The notes beneath the pieces are model-generated. The model had not been told where the DNA came from, did not search any database, and saw nothing but the letters and a program-made list of their open reading frames with translations. 64,000 nucleotides of DNA from Agapanthus africanus (lineage: Eukaryota > Streptophyta > Magnoliopsida > Asparagales > Amaryllidaceae), in assembly GCA_030015575.1 (NCBI GenBank), contig CM057339.1, positions 696,706,761-696,770,760 on the forward strand, given 5' to 3'. Position numbers and translations under genes: made by a program. Shown here one piece after another: positions 11,853 to 24,113 of the stretch (the first letter of the stretch is position 1; each line of letters opens with the position of its first letter).

Positions 11853-14051
11853 TGTAGGGTTCCTAGGCACTCTTATGAAGGTTCTTAAGGCATCAAACAT
11901 GCCCGGATTAAATTTTAGACATGCCGAACAACCCAAAGCCGGGATCTTTGCTAGATTATTAGGGTTTAATATGCAAGATGATAACTTTTATCTAAGTGTG
12001 AGGGATTACAACCTTTGTAGTCCTCTCGTTCACTTCACAAGCTCCGAGTAGAAGTCCCTTTGCCGCGATCCACGATCTCCCGGACTCATGAGAGGCTCCA
12101 CGACTCGAACGATCCATTCTAGCTCGTCGTATTCCAAATCTCCGATGATCTACCTCGAAGTTGCTTCGACTCAAGCTTTCTCACTCTTAAAGAAGAGAAC
12201 ACACTAATCTCAAGGGCTAGATGAGATGAGGATGAGAGAGTAGTGATTTAGCTTTCTTTTTATATCATTTTCTCATAATCTTTCATCACATAAGAATTTT
12301 CAAGAGAGCTTCTTCTTACAAGAGAGAAGAAGAAGGTGATAATGGAATAAGAATAATGATAATTCATTTTCTTTTGTGATGAATAGAAATATAAACATAT
12401 GATTGAATTATTAACCATGGTCAAGGATGAATGGATGAGAATGTGTAGAGAAACAACTAGGGTTAGGGTTTGGTTAAGTTAAAAATGTGTCATCCAAAAT
12501 ATCTTTACAAATGACAAAAGAAAATTGCTTCTAGAAGGAACTTAAAGCAACTAAACCTAATCAAACCCTAACCTCAATTAATCATCCTTAAACATGTTTA
12601 ACAATTAATCATATCATGTCACAATAATATATATCATATATATATTATATATTTGCAACAAAAGAAAATAATACAATTAACATATATCGCATATATATCA
12701 ATGTATCATCCACTGAGAAAATGAAATAATAAAGTAAGCCAATATTAGTTAATATAATAATATATCATATATATTATTATATATTAAATCTTCGAATCAA
12801 CACTTGATCCGACGATCCGGCTATATCGAATATAACCGGCTAATATATCATGTACCGATTCATCGAATCAACACTTGATCCGATGACCCGATTCATATCC
12901 ATAAATCGCGAGAATATAATACGGTATCCCATATCGCATTATTCTCGCTCCTGCGCATATCACATATGTGCCACTACTCTGTTTCGCCTGAGCCAAGAAA
13001 CCTCTGTGTAGGACTCTAAAGAATCGTCAATACGCCGGTAGCAGGTGATGATCATATCAAACACCCACAAGCTGCAAGCGGTCAGCTAAACGTAACAGCC
13101 ACCCAGGTATTGAGCGATCAGAAGATCAACAAGCTAGCCTGTGCGTTCTCCTGTGAATCTGATCAGTAACACTCCCGTACAGTCCGGTCTGTTCGTCTGA
13201 TATGTCGCATATCAAGTCTAGGGGTGGTATACGTCAGACCCCAGTAACCGATAAGTCGTGTCGATGTATGGCTCATAACGGGTCGAGAAACTACTAGTAA
13301 CACTTACCAGTAAATCTCTATATCAGCCCTGGCCAGGGACTTCCAGTTATAGCCAATCGAACACAGCACAACATCAACTCCCTATACCGGGAGAGACGAA
13401 TCCCCTCCTATCGCTCATTGCCTCCATGTGATTCGGGACTGTACCCAAAAGCCACCGTTTTGCACGCCCTCTTGGACGTGGTAAGGTGGAAATCAAAGCA
13501 CAGCGGGAATCACACAAGACTCTATGACGATCTCGGGTCTTCAGACTACCCTGTACCTGTGTCACCGGAGAACTGCCATCTGACGTGTGGTATATCACCA
13601 TCTGGGAGTTCTCGGTGAGTCCGTCCAGTGTACCCAGTCTCCACTGAGCACCCGTACACCATCTCTGATGTCAAACACCGATGGATATGGGATCATCCAT
13701 CGCCCATCATATGGGTCAAGATGCGTATACGCTAGTCTACTCTGGTGTATCGATGCCCTGTCTCGATATACCCTCGACTAGGAACAGTTATAGGATGTAC
13801 TCATTGACTATCGCGGCCCCACTAGTATGATCTCATCATAGTCCCAGTAGTGGAGTACAAGTCCTAAGGGCTTTATCAACATGTGAGAGTAAAACAGTAA
13901 ACCAGTACAAGTCAACATGTTAAGATAAAGTGAAACCAAATAGCATACTATCATGACGAGCAAGAAAGTCTTCTCTATATATAACCAAGCATCCATTATA
14001 ATATACATCAAATGTACAACAATGGCCTCTAGGGCATATACATAACTAACA
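11853..14051 (-). repeat. Left LTR of C (3' LTR in element sense)
   Basis: Direct repeat of 20,003-22,201, starting TGTAGGGTTC and ending ACTAACA in plus sense. Short open frames inside it occur in both copies and follow no coding pattern, so I treat the LTR as non-coding. Confidence 0.95.
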
Positions 14052-14065
14052 ATCTCCCACTTGCA
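14052..14065 (-). other. Polypurine tract of C
   Basis: In minus sense GTGCAAGTGGGAGAT abuts the LTR start TGTTAGTTATG. This is the usual plant Copia arrangement. Confidence 0.85.
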
Positions 14066-17000
14066 CTAAGGCCAGCTGCTGTAGTATCTCATACCTAGCA
14101 TCCCGAATAATCTCTCAAACTGTATCTGGGGAATAGCCTTCATGAATGGATCCGCAGTGTTGTCCTTCGTATCTACTCTCCTGACCTCGATCTCCCGGCG
14201 ATCAACTATCTCCCTGATCAGGTGATACCGCCTCAGAATATGTCTGGACTTCTGATGGGACCTGGGTTCCTTGGCCAAAGCCACAGCTCCATTGTTATCG
14301 CAATACAGAGGTATTGGATGCTCAATGGATGCAACCACACCAAGTTCACTAATGAACTTCTTGATCCAGACAGCCTCTTTGGCAGCATCGTTGGCAGCGA
14401 TGTATTCAGCCTCCATCGTTGAGTCTGCAACGGTATCCTGTTTGGAACTCTTCCAACATACCGCCCCTCCATTGAGGGTGAAGACAAAACCCGAATGCGA
14501 CTTAGAGTCGTCCTTATCACTTTGGAAGCTGGAATCGGTAAAGGACTCCACCTGGAGTTCTCCGTTACCATACACCAAGAACATCTCCTTAGTCCTTCGC
14601 AAGTACTTGAGAATGTTCTTCACTGCTGTCCAATGACTCTCTCCTGGATCTGCTTGATACCGACTCACTACACTCAGTGAGTATGCTACATCGGGTCTGG
14701 TACATAGCATCGCATACATGATAGAGCCTACTGCCGAAGCATAGGGTATCCCTTGCATGCGAGCTCTCTCCAAATCAGTCTTGGGAGACATCTCTTTGGA
14801 GAGAGTGAGTCCAGATATCGTGGGCTGATTCCCACGTTTGGATTCTTCCATACTAAACCTCTTTAGTATGGTGTCAATGTACCTGGATTGGGACAATCCC
14901 AATATCCGTTTAGATCTATCTCTATAGATCATGATTCCCAATATACAGGAGGCATCACCTAGATCTTTCATTGAGAATCTCTGTGATAAGAAGAGCTTGA
15001 CTGATTGCAGCATAGGAATATCATTTCCTATAAAGAGTATGTCATCCACGTACAATACGAGGAAGACAACCTTACCCTCTGCTACCTTCTTATAGATACA
15101 AGGTTCATCTATATTTTTGATGAAGTCAAACTCTTTGACTACAACATCAAAACAGATGTTCCAACTCCGCGATGCTTGCTTTAACCCATAAATGGATTTA
15201 AGCAGCTTGCACACCTTTCCGCTGTTCCCACTATCTACGAAGCCCTCTGGCTGAGTCATGTACACGCACTCTTCTAAATCACCGTTTAGAAAGGCGGTCT
15301 TAACATCCATTTGCCAGATTTCGTAGTCATGGTATGCAGCAATGGCAAGTAAGATCCGGATGGACTTAAGCATAGCCACTGGAGAAAAGGTTTCGTCATA
15401 ATCCACACCTGGACGTTGACGAAAACCCTTTGCTACAAGTCTAGCTTTGAAAGTCTCAACTTTTCCATCTACACCAAATTTCTTTTTAAAAATCCATTTG
15501 CTCCCAATGGGTTTTACCCCTTCAGGAGCATTTTCTAAAATCCATACTTTATTGGTGTACATGGATTCCATCTCAGATCGCATTGCATCCAGCCATTTCA
15601 CAGAGTCACCACTCGTGATGGCCTGCTCGAAACTAGTTGGTTCATCATCATCCATGATGCAATCCTCGCTTCCACCATCAATGAGAAAACCGTAGTATCT
15701 CTCAGGTGGACGAGAAACCCTACTAGATCGGCAGAGAGGCTGGGGTTCGTCGGGTACTACTGAATCCTCTGGTTCCACTAAATCATCTGTTGTAGTTTGT
15801 TCTGCTGGAACTTCTTCCAGTTCTACCTCAGAGCCACTAATTTCTTTTTCAAGAAACTCCTTTTCTAAAAAGGTGGCATGTTGAGCAACAAACACCTTTT
15901 GTTGTTCAACGTGGTAGAATAGATATCCATACGAATTGCTTGGATATCCTACAAACTTACAAAGAACTGATCGTGCCTCGAGTTTGTCCGGATTTTGCTT
16001 TTTAACATAGGCCGGACAACCCCATATCTTAACTCTTTTAAGAGACGGTCTCTTCCCATTCCATATCTCATATGGAGTGGTAGGCACTGATTTAGTTGGA
16101 ACTCTATTCAATAGATATATGGCTGTCTTCAGCGCATACCCCTAAAAGGAAATAGGTAACTCAGCTGTACTCATCATAGAGCGCACCATATCTAATAGGG
16201 TGCGATTCCTCCGCTCAGATACACCGTTGTGCTGTGGTGTATAAGGAGGAGTACGCTGAGAGAGAATCCCATTCTCTTTTAGATAATCTAGGAACTCACC
16301 GCTTAAGTATTCACCTCCTCGATCAGATCGAAGAATCTTAATACTTTTGCCCGTTTGATTCTCTACTTCGTGCTTATATTCTCTGAATCTCTCAAAAGCT
16401 TCAGACTTGTGTTTCATCAGAAACACATGTCCGTATCTAGAGAGATCGTCAGTGAATGTAATGAAGTAGGAAGAACCGTTCCTGGCATGCGTAGACATGG
16501 GACCGCATACATCACTATGTATCAGTCCTAAGAGTTCAGCAACTCTTTCTCCGTGTCCACTAAACGGAGCTTTGGTCATTTTTCCTTTGAGACATGAATG
16601 ACAAGTATCATAAGATGATAATTCGAACGGATTCAAATAACCATCTCTATGTAACTTAGCCAGTCGTGTCGCATTGATATGACCAAGTCTACAATGCCAC
16701 AAGAAGGATTCGTTCATATCTGAACTTTTCCTCTTGTGTGTGTTTTGTATATTTAGGACTGTATTCTGATTTAGAATGAATATGCCATTATGTAACGATC
16801 CTGATGCAATCAACTTTTGATCTAGGAATATGTTCATAACATTATCCTGTACTACAAAATTATATCCCTCTTTACTCAATAAAGAAACTGATATAATGTT
16901 GCACATCATGTTCGGTATATAATAGCACTCATTTAGAATCAGTGTATTGCGACTTGGCAATACAAGGTGATATTCGCCAACTGCTTTGGCTACAATACTC

Positions 17001-17368
17001 GCACCGTTCCCTACTTGAACGGAATGATCACCTTTTCCCAGTTCTCTACCTCTACGTAGCCCATGTAACTGTTTACATATGTGGGATCCTGATCCGGTAT
17101 CTAATACCCAGGACGTAGGGTGAACTGAGAAACAGTTCTCAATAACAAACACACCTGAAGAAGATGCATCAACATGCATGTTCTTTTGGGCGGCGTGAGA
17201 ATCCAGATATTCTCCTGTTTCCTGTTCAGTCTTATAACTCTTATAAGAAAGAATGGGTCTAACGTTCCCTTGCTCAGTACAATAATCAGGTTCAGTCAAT
17301 ACATCCATATTATTATCTTGATTATGGCCTGAAATGGTCGCTACCTGGAGAGAGAGAGAAGAAAACAC
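14066..17368 (-). pseudogene. Copia pol region of element C: integrase, reverse transcriptase, RNase H
   Basis: Reading along the minus strand: an LTR-proximal gag-pre-integrase segment with the integrase zinc site (HCRLGH then CHSCLKGK, about 16,690-16,560). The integrase core follows, with HSDVCGP, FTDDLSRY, DRGGEYL and the TPPYTPQHNGVSERRNRT stretch (about 16,510-16,190). Reverse transcriptase starts near 15,590 (WKWIF-like SKWIFKKKFG, RLVAKGF) and includes the catalytic YVDDILFIG near 15,050. RNase H includes FTDSSFQSD, STMEAEYIA and CDNNGAVALA (about 14,520-14,250). The region looks nearly whole, with about one break. No recognisable gag precedes it. Family assignment to Ty1/Copia is firm from domain order and motifs; I do not assign a lineage. 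Confidence 0.92.
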
Positions 17369-17389
17369 TTTAGCGTATGCTCTTGCAAG

Positions 17390-18380
17390 ATTAGATTGGT
17401 TATTATCTTATCTAATCAGGATGTCTCCCACTGTTTTTATCAAATCTACCTTAAAACCCTAAAAGGTAAGATTAGCCGGGATTAATTACACCCTACAACT
17501 TCGTCAATCTTTCAGCCAGATCAGTGTCGGTACTTTGAGGGAGGTTCCCCGTGCTTTCGCACGGACCTAATTAAAGTAAACCTCGTTTTCCCAGAGGCGT
17601 AACCTCGTTAACACTTTTCTAGACACCTACTTGAATGACTAATTGTCCTGTGTAAAACTCTCCCAGGAGTAACTCTTACTCGCAGTGGGTATCAGGATCC
17701 AACTATCTCATAGGAGGTATGCAATCTCATTGCAAATTTCAACACTTGAAATTCCCGATAATGCTTTTGCCCCTAGCAACTTATGACCTTGGCTAAGGTC
17801 AACAAATCATAAGCGCTAGTCAAGTTCAACCCGTCATTTCTTGATTGAATTAAACCCACCCGTACGACCCTTGGCTAAGGTCAACAAAGTCGCACGACTA
17901 CCCTAACTCAATCACATCTCATGTTTTAGCAGATAAATACTAATCAGCTACCGTACACCACGCCTTGGCTAAGGTCAACAAACGCAGCACGAATACTAAC
18001 TAGTCTCTATCTGAAATGACGGAGAGCTACGCAGGTTTTTCAGAAAACCCTGAGCGTAATGAACTTGATATCGTCGTAGAATCGAGTGAAGTTTTGAAAA
18101 GGAGTGTTTTTGAGGCTTTTCTTAGTTTCGCTAAAGGGGTCACTCCCGGTGAAGGGATCGTCGGCCCTTTCCTCATCGAATAAGGTGCAGGATATATCAT
18201 ATATACCGCTGTGCAAAGCAAAACACTTAAAGCAATCAAAAGACAAACCGCGTTTTGTAGCATCTGCCAGTTTCGCTAAAGGAGTCACTCCCGGTGAAGG
18301 GATCTCGGTCCTTTCCTCATCGAATAAGGTGCAGGATATATCGTATATATCACCGTGCAAAGCAAAACTGTAGCTACCCC
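17390..18380 (-). other. Region of C where gag would be expected; hairpins and a duplication
   Basis: No gag-like frame is visible. Three copies of CCTTGGCTAAGGTCAACAA lie at about 17,787, 17,867 and 17,962. At least the first two are flanked by inverted arms (first: CTTATGA and TCATAAG). A 99-bp segment is repeated at 18,125-18,224 and 18,270-18,368, each copy beginning GTTTCGCTAAAG and ending GCAAAGCAAAAC. Confidence 0.65.
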
Positions 18381-19989
18381 TTTTATAAAGTTTTTGATTC
18401 TACAACATCTTTAGGTTTCTTTTCTTTTATTAATCTCATTAATAAAAATCCCATCAGCTTATGCTTCCTAAGCATCACAGAAGAAACGAAAGCAGTAATA
18501 TTTATATATCAGCATATATATATAGTATAAGCATTCGTCTCAGGCAGTAATATGATCTCATCACAGAACATTGCAGCAGAAGAACATATATGAAATATTG
18601 GATATACTAGGACGTCCGTGTTTTTAATACGAGCCTGTATAAAACACGGATTTCACGGTCGCGACGAATAGCCAAACCCACATCCCAAGACCCCTACGAG
18701 AGCGGCAAGTAACTTTGCCAATTCTAGGGTTAGGAGACCCGGTCTCGACTCCTCGAGATGGCCTCCCACTGGACCCTAGAACCCGGTTACTTGTGCTCCC
18801 CTCCTTGGGTCTACCTAATGCGGAAAAGTAAATAATATACACTGGTGACAGCAACCGCAACCTGGAAGTGCCCCAAATAAAAGAATATTACATTACAAAT
18901 GAATTTTACATGAATGAAAATAAAAACCCTCATCTCACATAAAACCCCCGGCTATTCTGATCGCGACGATCCAATATAACATATCACAGCAACACATAAT
19001 ATCTCATATCATCAACGTAAGCAAGTATGCGTATCCCGATTGTCGTTGATGTATAGCAACGAAGCCGGCGATACACCACATACTACGCTTACGGTCACAG
19101 AAAAGAAAGTGTAAAACTACAATATTTGGAATCCACAATCACTTTAGACATCGTAAATCCGAAATATCACATACTCCGCATTTCATGCCTAACTCTATGA
19201 ATTCCACATATTGTATCACATTCCAGATAAATATACAGTATTAAACTTTCCGAACAGATAATCAAACACCCAAAATTTCCCAAAGTGCTTAACTCTTGAG
19301 CGGAGTTCAAATAATCCCAGAATATGTCACAGTACCGGTGATCCAACCGTAGAAGGGTCAAGCCAACGCCTCACATGTGGCACGCCGTACTGCCCCAAAC
19401 CCGAAGGTTCAAAAGGTAGTTCAAGACGGTCACATAATCGAGTTAAGGTTTGTTGTCTTCTAGAGGGTCCACCAGTTAACTTGTACAATTTTCCGAAAGA
19501 TTTAAAACCGATAAAAATTCAACGCTTGAAAGTTTGCCGTGCCGGGAAAAAGTCGGTTAATGATATCCGTTCAACTAGTTTAACAGTTTCTAAATATCCG
19601 GAAAGAAATACGAATTTAAAATTTCCGATCGAGTCTACTATTACAAAACAAACCCCAGAATTTTAAACACCTGGAACAGATTAAAAATATCCAGAACCAT
19701 CAGCAAGTACCTACGGTCATTACCATCAAATCCACGTGTCCCAATCCTACAGTTGCGCCGCGGATCCGCCGCGACAACCATGGTTCTGCCGCTCTTCCGC
19801 GCTCCTTTGGTAGAATTGTGGGCACGTGTTTCATGGTAATTCTTAGAATTCCCTGCTGATTTTTTTACATATTTTTAATTCTGAAAAATCCCAAAATTTA
19901 AAAAATTTCCAGAGAGGGGTCCATTTTGTCCGTTTCGGGTTCGATCGGAGTTTTAACTTCGTAAACACATCGCCTAATGCTCTAGCTAG
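18381..19989 (-). other. Leader of element C, no gene seen
   Basis: Short open frames only. A GC-rich dyad CCGCGGATCCGCCGCG lies at about 19,758, some 240 bases from the primer site. Nothing else stands out. Confidence 0.6.
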
Positions 19990-20001
19990 GCTCTGATACC
20001 A
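19990..20001 (-). other. Primer-binding site of C for initiator tRNA-Met
   Basis: In minus sense TGGTATCAGAGC, the standard plant Copia site complementary to the 3' end of initiator tRNA-Met, lies one base from the LTR. Confidence 0.95.
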
Positions 20002-20002
20002 C

Positions 20003-22201
20003 TGTAGGGTTCTTAGGCACTCTTGTGAAGGTTCTTAAGGCATCAAACATGCCCGGATTAAATTTTAGACATGCCGAACAACCCAAAGCCGGGATCTTTG
20101 CTAGATTATTAGGGTTTAATATGCAAGATGATAACTTTTATCTAAGTGTGAGGGATTACAACCTTTGTAGTCCGCTCCTTCACTTCACAAGCTCCGAGTA
20201 GAAGTCCCTTTGCCGCGATCCACGATCTCCCGGACTCATGAGAGGCTCCACGACTCGAACGATCCATTCTAGCTCGTCGTATTCCAAATCTCCGATGATC
20301 TACCTCGAAGTTGCTTCGACTCAAGATTTCTCACTCTTAAAGAAGAGAACACACTAATCTCAAGGGCTAGATGAGATGAGGATGAGAGAGTAGTGATTTA
20401 GCTTTCTTTTTATATCATTTTCTCATAATCTTTCATCACATAAGAATTTTCAAGAGAGCTTCTTCTTTCAAGAGAGAAGAAGAAGGTGATAATGGAATAA
20501 GAATAATGATAATTCATTTTCTTTTGTGATGAATAGAAATATAAACATATGATTGAATTATTAACCATGGTCAAGGATGAATGGATGAGAATGTGTAGAG
20601 AAACAACTAGGGTTAGGGTTTGGTTAAGTTAAAAATGTGTCATCCAAAATATCTTTACAAATGACAAAAGAAATTTGCTTCTAGAAGGAACTTGAAGCAA
20701 CTAAACCTAATCAAACCCTAACCTCAATTAATCATCTTTAAACATGTTTAACAATTAATCATATCATGTCACAATAATATATATCATATATATATTATAT
20801 ATTTGCAACAAAAGAAAATAATACAATTAACATATATCGCATATATATCAATGTATCATCCACTGAGAAAATGAAATAATAAAGTAAGCCAATATTAGTT
20901 AATATAATAATATATCATATATATTATTATATATTAAATCTTCGAATCAACACTTGATCCGACGATCCGGCTATATCGAATATAACCGGCTAATATATCA
21001 TGTACCGATTCATCGAATCAACACTTGATCCGATGACCCGATTCATATCCATAAATCGCGAGAATATAATACGGTATCCCATATCGCATTATTCTCGCTC
21101 CTACGCATATCACATATGTGCCACTACTCTATTTCGCCTGAGCCAAGAAACCTCTGTGTAGGACTCTAAAGAATCGTCAATACGCCGGTAGCAGGTGATG
21201 ATCATATCAAACACCCACAAGCTGCAAGCGGTCAGCTAAACGTAACAGCCACCCAGGTGTTGAGCGATCAGAAGATCAACAAGCTAGCCTGTGCGTTCTC
21301 CTGTGAATCCGATCAGTAACACTCCCGTACAGTCCGGTCTGTTCGTCTGATATGTCGCATATCAAGTCTAGGGGTGGTATACGTCAGACCCCAGTAACCG
21401 ATAAGTCGTGTCGATGTATGGCTCATAACGGGTCGAGAAACTACTAGTAACACTTACCAGTAAATCTCTATATCAGCCCTGGCCAGGGACTTCCAGTTAT
21501 AGCCAATCGAACACAGCACAACATCAACTCCCTATACCGGGAGAGACGAATCCCCTCCTATCGCTCATTGCCTCCATGTGATTCGGGACTGTACCCAAAA
21601 GCCACCATTTTGCACGCCCTCTTGGACGTGGTAAGGTGGAAATCAAAGCACAGTGGGAATCACACAAGACTCTATGACGATCTCGGGTCTTCAGACTACC
21701 CTGTACCTGTGTCACCGGAGAACTGCCATCTGACGTGTGGTATATCACCATCTGGGAGTTCTCGGCGAGTCCGTCCAGTGTACCCAGTCTCCACTGAGCA
21801 CCCGTACACCATCTCTGATGTCAAACACCGATGGATATGGGATCATCCATCGCCCATCATATGGGTCAAAATGCGTATACGCTAGTCTACTCTGGTGTAT
21901 CGATGCCCTGTCTCGATATACCCTCGACTAGGAACAGTTATAGGATGTACTCATTGACTACCGCGGCCCCACTAGTATGATCTCATCATAGTCCCAGTAG
22001 TCGAGTATAAGTCCTAAGGGCTTTATCAACATGTGAGAGTAAAACAGTAAACCAGTACAAGTCAACATGTTAAGATAAAGTGAAACCAAATAGCATACTA
22101 TCATGACGAGCAAGAAAGTCTTCTCTATATATAACCAATCATCCATTATAATATACATCAAATGTACAACAATGGCCTCTAGGGCATATACATAACTAAC
22201 A
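20003..22201 (-). repeat. Right LTR of C (5' LTR in element sense)
   Basis: A 2,199-bp copy, about one percent different from the left LTR by eye. Confidence 0.95.
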
Positions 22202-22206
22202 GTTAC

Positions 22207-22667
22207 AATTGATTTGCATGTCTACATTTACCAAAATATCCTTAGGAAGACCTAGTCAGAGTAGACTTCAAGTTTTGGTAAAATTTTATGTCTCTGTCTC
22301 TTTAAAGAAAGTATTGGGCCTTGGATCTTTGGGCTTCCTTATTATTTGGTTCTTTATTAAAATAGCTTCTATGTTTCTTCCAGATCTCCAGTGAATAATT
22401 GCGGTGGACTTTTAACCGTTCGCTTTGTAATCTTGGACCTTGCATTGCCTTGTACTTTGTGAATTTTATCTTTGATGTAGGCTTGATCAAGAGTCTTCTA
22501 TTTGTTGGTCAAAGTCCACTTTTTCATCGTCTTTACATCGTTTTCACTGTTTTCTGTCTAAGAACCTGTAACCTATAACATGTAGCAGACATGCGTCAAA
22601 AGCACCTGTTTATTTATAAAAAGAATAAGAATGAGGAATATAATAATGCAATATTATGGTGTGAACA
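22207..22667 (-). repeat. Left LTR of B, second part
   Basis: This continues the LTR after element C and matches 28,255-28,715. With the first part it totals 1,268 bp, the same length as the right LTR. Confidence 0.95.
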
Positions 22668-22682
22668 AATACCCCCAAACTT
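22668..22682 (-). other. Polypurine tract of B
   Basis: In minus sense AAGTTTGGGGGTATT lies directly before the LTR. Just upstream in element sense is GCTCGAGGACGAGC, a phrase common before the polypurine tract in plant Athila/Tat-type elements. Confidence 0.85.
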
Positions 22683-24113
22683 ATCTTTTGCTCGTCCTCG
22701 AGCAAACTTATTTTTATTCACTAATATCCTAACCGCACTTTCGCAGGGAAACGCGATTGCACTGAGCACGTGCAACAAGCCGTTAAACCTCTAGGTGTCC
22801 CTAGTAGGAGGAGTGTTGTCTCCTTAGGGTTTTCTGCGGATTACACCCACAAAATCCTATCAACTCGGCCCATTGACTTTTGTTCTTCATTTAGGTTTTC
22901 TAACAAGGAATTCTATTATCCTCGACCCGTAAATTATCCACCCAAATTCTTCACACTTCCTCATTATTTAACTTAAGATTATATATATCCTGTGGATTTA
23001 CTTAGCTTTCGGCATCTCTTAAGTTTTCCTTCTAGGGTTCCATCTCCACTTAGGAATTTCTATCAACTCTACTAGAGATACAAGTTCTATTCTTCATTCA
23101 TTTCTCTTATCTAAACTCTAATCACATATCCCCACGTGTGTGTATAGATCACCCCTACACTTGGAAATTCAAATCAAGCAATCGTACTCTTGTCCATTGT
23201 CCAAAGCATTTATTAATTGGTGAATTTTTAATTGAATTTTGCTTACACATCCTTCATGCGACCGTTAATACTTCTTGAGGTACCAACAACCGATTACAAG
23301 ATGCGTTAGCACTTTAAAGCGTACTTCCTAGTTTTGCAACACCCAAGGCTTTAGCAGTGACTCCCAAACCAGTTGGTCTAAGGCACTAGGTGATGAAGCA
23401 CCCTCGCTAAATATTTTTCTATTTTTGCAGCCTTAAGTAATCACAAAAACCAGTGTCCATTTTTTTTTCTTTATTCACTTTTTTTTCATTTATTTTCTTC
23501 GGACTAAGGACTTTAGACAAGAGCATTTCAAGGTCTCTTCTACTATTCCAAGTTTCAAGGTGCGTGATTGTACAAATTGTAGGGTATATATTTTCAGAAT
23601 CTAGACTTAAGTTAGGAACTATTTTTCAAACGTATACTCTAATAAGAACATCAATACTCTTCCCTTGTTGTGACTTAGCCTAAGAAGTGAACCCAAAATT
23701 TGCCTATTTCTAAATAAACTACAAGGCATATACTTTCTACCGTTAAACTTTAAGGAATGTTATCTTTAGGGTTTTTAATTTACTAAGTCTAAGATCTAGT
23801 TGTTCCTAGCCAGTTAACCTATTTGTCAAACTCAAGTCAATTATAGCCAAAATTGAATACAATAATTTTTATAATTTTTGAAATTTTTCAATTTTTATGG
23901 GTTTTTCAAATAAGTATGCAAATGCAAAAATATGTACAAATGAATGCGAAGGAAGAAGACTTACCGAGCATACCCCCAAACTTGAACTTGACAGTGTCCT
24001 CACTGTCATGCTAAACCAAGAGGGTCAAAATACCGACACTCCCCTGTTTATTTATTTATAGTTTTTTTTTATATATATATTTTTTTAATGTTTTGAGATT
24101 TTTTTTATTTTTT
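22683..24113 (-). other. 3' non-coding region of B, shared with element D
   Basis: No gene is seen. Segments such as CCTCTAGGTGTCCCTAGTAG (about 22,789) and the region around 23,360 (CCAGTTGGTCTAAGGCACTA) recur in D at about 53,728 and 54,253, with the same order and spacing. The shared block supports common ancestry of the B and D families. Confidence 0.8.

Larger units (their letters stand above)
11853..22201 (-). mobile_element. Element C: Ty1/Copia retrotransposon nested in the LTR of B
   Basis: LTRs of 2,199 bp each (11,853-14,051 and 20,003-22,201) are flanked by the duplication GTTAC (11,848-11,852 and 22,202-22,206). Orientation is minus, shown by the initiator tRNA-Met primer site beside the right LTR and pol on the minus strand. 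Integrase lies upstream of reverse transcriptase, which is the Copia order. I recognise no gag between leader and integrase. The LTRs differ at roughly twenty sites by eye, about one percent. C is the innermost element of the left nest, so it is younger than B and A. Confidence 0.95.

Noticed and set aside
13374-13781. Small genes in the LTR of C and their copies at 21,524-21,931
   Set aside because: They are overlapping frames on both strands of an LTR, preserved only because the two LTRs are near-identical.
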